Shown: positions 14,319 through 15,179 of the stretch, piece by piece | How positions within the stretch are numbered: position 1 is the first letter of the stretch | How the letters are laid out: each line of letters opens with the position of its first letter | Assembly (NCBI GenBank): GCA_944326735.1 | Contig: CALVFC010000020.1 | Span: forward strand, 1-15,179 | Origin: an uncultured Limosilactobacillus sp. | Lineage (GTDB): Bacteria > Bacillota > Bacilli > Lactobacillales > Lactobacillaceae | Direction: 5' to 3' | DNA length: 15,179 nucleotides | Made by a program: the position numbers and the translations under genes | Notes under the pieces: model-generated | Database searches by the model: none | What the model was told of the DNA's origin: nothing | Seen by the model: only the letters and a program-made list of their open reading frames with translations

Positions 14319-14533
14319 TTCTTTTTCCATCAGTTGATGAATTATTAAAGCGGATTGATTCCCGTTACTCATTAGTGATGTTAGCAAGTAAGCGGGCCCA
14401 CGAATTGGAACGTGGGGCAGCACCATTGCTCGAACACTACAACTCAAGTAAACCAGTTGGTAAGGCGCTTGAAGAAATCGAAGCTGATAAGGTTATTATT
14501 GACCCGGATCACACTGAAGACTTGCAAGACTAG
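14315..14533 (+). CDS. rpoZ: RNA polymerase omega subunit
   Basis: The 72-residue product is the omega subunit, which helps assemble RNA polymerase by binding the beta-prime C-terminus. The family pattern is visible as [28 protein letters not shown] followed by [16 protein letters not shown]. It overlaps the gmk stop by four bases and is followed by a terminator. The gmk-rpoZ-coaBC order is typical of Bacillota. Confidence 0.97.
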   Translation: MILFPSVDELLKRIDSRYSLVMLASKRAHELERGAAPLLEHYNSSKPVGKALEEIEADKVIIDPDHTEDLQD

Positions 14534-14556
14534 TTCTTACTACTGATATTAGGTAT

Positions 14557-14594
14557 GGAGATCGTTGACTTTTGTCGCGGTCTCCTTTCTTTTA
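14557..14594 (+). terminator. Terminator after rpoZ
   Basis: An 8-bp stem with one G-U pair (14557-14564 with 14578-14585) and a 13-base loop is followed by TTTCTTTTA. It is shorter than the other terminators in the window. Confidence 0.75.
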
Positions 14595-14618
14595 GCGTTA
14601 AAATTGACGTGCATTCAA

Positions 14619-14627
14619 TGATATAAT
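14619..14627 (+). promoter_or_regulatory. Extended -10 promoter of coaBC
   Basis: TGATATAAT has an extended -10 TG and a perfect TATAAT (14622-14627). A TTGACG sits only 12 bases upstream, too close to act as a normal -35 for it. The expected transcript start is near 14634. Confidence 0.65.
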
Positions 14628-14642
14628 CAACATGATTAACCG

Positions 14643-15120
14643 ATGAAAGAAGTGACGGAATTGGCTAATATTGCCGTTTACATTACAGGAAGCATTGCTG
14701 CCTATAAGGGCATTGAAGTGGTGCGTGGACTGCAAAAAGCGGGGCATACTGTCCGGGTGGGCATGACTGTCGCTGCCACTAAACTGGTATCTGCGGATAG
14801 TCTCTATGCCTTAACGCACCAGCCAGTCCTCACGGATTTATGGTCGAATCACCAGTCGCCGGTTCCCCACATTGAACTGGCTGACTGGTCAGACCTGGCA
14901 GTGGTCGTTCCGGCATCTGCTGATATCATTGCTAAGATGGCCAACGGGATTGCGGATGATGCTGTTTCGACGACGCTGCTTGCTACGGCAGCACCTAAGA
15001 TTGTCGTGCCCGCAATGAATAACCACATGTGGTCGGCCCCGGCAACGCAACGTAACCTCACGACCTTGCGTCATGATGGTGTCATCGTTATGGCCCCCGC
15101 GACTGGCCAACTAGCAGAAG
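14643..15120 (+). CDS. coaBC: Coenzyme A biosynthesis bifunctional protein CoaBC, N-terminal part, cut by adapter
   Basis: The sequence covers about the first 159 residues of an expected 400 or so, nearly all of the flavoprotein phosphopantothenoylcysteine decarboxylase (CoaC) domain. FMN- and substrate-binding features are visible: IAVYITGSIAAYKGIEVVR (10-28), the catalytic His76 in VPHIELADWSDL, and PAMNNHMW (123-130). The missing CoaB half would be the phosphopantothenate-cysteine ligase. The genuine sequence ends within GQLAE, where relatives continue Gly-x-x-Gly. The apparent continuation to a stop at 15143 (IGRAHV) is encoded by adapter. The start is uncertain: ATG 14643 is about 9 bases from the predicted transcript start with no binding site, while TTG 14661 begins MANIAVY, as in relatives, with GAAAGAAGTG before it. 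Confidence 0.93.
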
Positions 15121-15179
15121 AGATCGGAAGAGCACACGTCTGAACTCCAGTCACTTAGGCATCTCGTATGCCGTCTTCT
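15121..15179 (+). other. Illumina TruSeq indexed adapter sequence (contamination)
   Basis: The 59 terminal bases start AGATCGGAAGAGC, and as remembered match the 34-base TruSeq read-1 adapter, then TTAGGC (the index 3 barcode), then ATCTCGTATGCCGTCTTCT, the start of the P7-side sequence. This is not biological DNA and marks the true contig end at about 15120. The junction may be uncertain by one or two bases, because AG is shared on both sides. Confidence 0.99.

Noticed and set aside
14596..14627. TTGACG close to TATAAT as a normal coaBC promoter
   Set aside because: The spacing is only 12 bases; the extended -10 alone is the more plausible promoter.
1..15120. CRISPR array, insertion sequence, prophage or toxin-antitoxin pair
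   Set aside because: No regularly spaced repeats, transposase, integrase, phage structural gene or convincing two-gene toxin-antitoxin module is visible on either strand.
15123..15143. C-terminal residues IGRAHV and stop codon of the apparent coaBC product
   Set aside because: They are encoded by the sequencing adapter, not by the genome.

Overview
The window reads as a piece of a low-to-moderate-GC Bacillota chromosome, most likely a Lactobacillaceae member close to Limosilactobacillus. This inference rests on the gene order, strong AGGAGG ribosome binding sites, an L27 with the Firmicutes N-terminal extension next to its Prp protease, a farnesyl diphosphate synthase without the usual dxs neighbour, and lactobacillus-like protein sequences. 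The species is not determined. The last 59 bases are not genomic: they match the Illumina TruSeq indexed adapter from memory, so this is a contig end with untrimmed adapter.

Layout. Positions 9-1417 hold an unrecognised acidic protein gene, a strong hairpin, and a gene resembling dimeric all-alpha dUTPase that lacks several of the expected metal-ligand residues. Positions 1418-2035 contain no long gene, but hold a 46-codon membrane peptide gene on the minus strand with its own promoter, and a tRNA-Arg(UCU) on the minus strand with promoter and terminator. A TetR-type regulator with a strong promoter and terminator follows (1945-2723). Next is the rplU-prp-rpmA ribosomal operon (2724-3870), preceded by an L21-type structured leader. 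Then come an Xaa-Pro peptidase coupled to a 2H-phosphoesterase-type gene (3894-5708), yqhY/asp23 plus nusB (5715-6744), and a tightly packed operon folD-xseA-xseB-ispA-tlyA/yqxC-argR-recN (6794-13203). On the minus strand sits a small gene whose promoter carries two LexA (SOS) boxes (13222-13611). Last come gmk-rpoZ and the start of coaBC (13698-15120), cut off by adapter.

How the genes work together. Most of the window is conserved housekeeping: ribosome assembly (L21, L27, Prp, TlyA-type rRNA methylase), transcription (NusB, omega, ArgR), one-carbon metabolism (FolD), DNA repair (ExoVII subunits, RecN), isoprenoid supply for the cell wall lipid carrier (IspA), guanine nucleotide metabolism (Gmk) and coenzyme A synthesis (CoaBC). 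The less ordinary items are the LexA-controlled orphan small gene, the degenerate dUTPase-like protein, the small membrane peptide, and a 2H-phosphoesterase gene where many relatives are expected to have efp. No transposon, prophage, CRISPR array or obvious foreign island is visible, and I do not see a wholly new multi-gene system.
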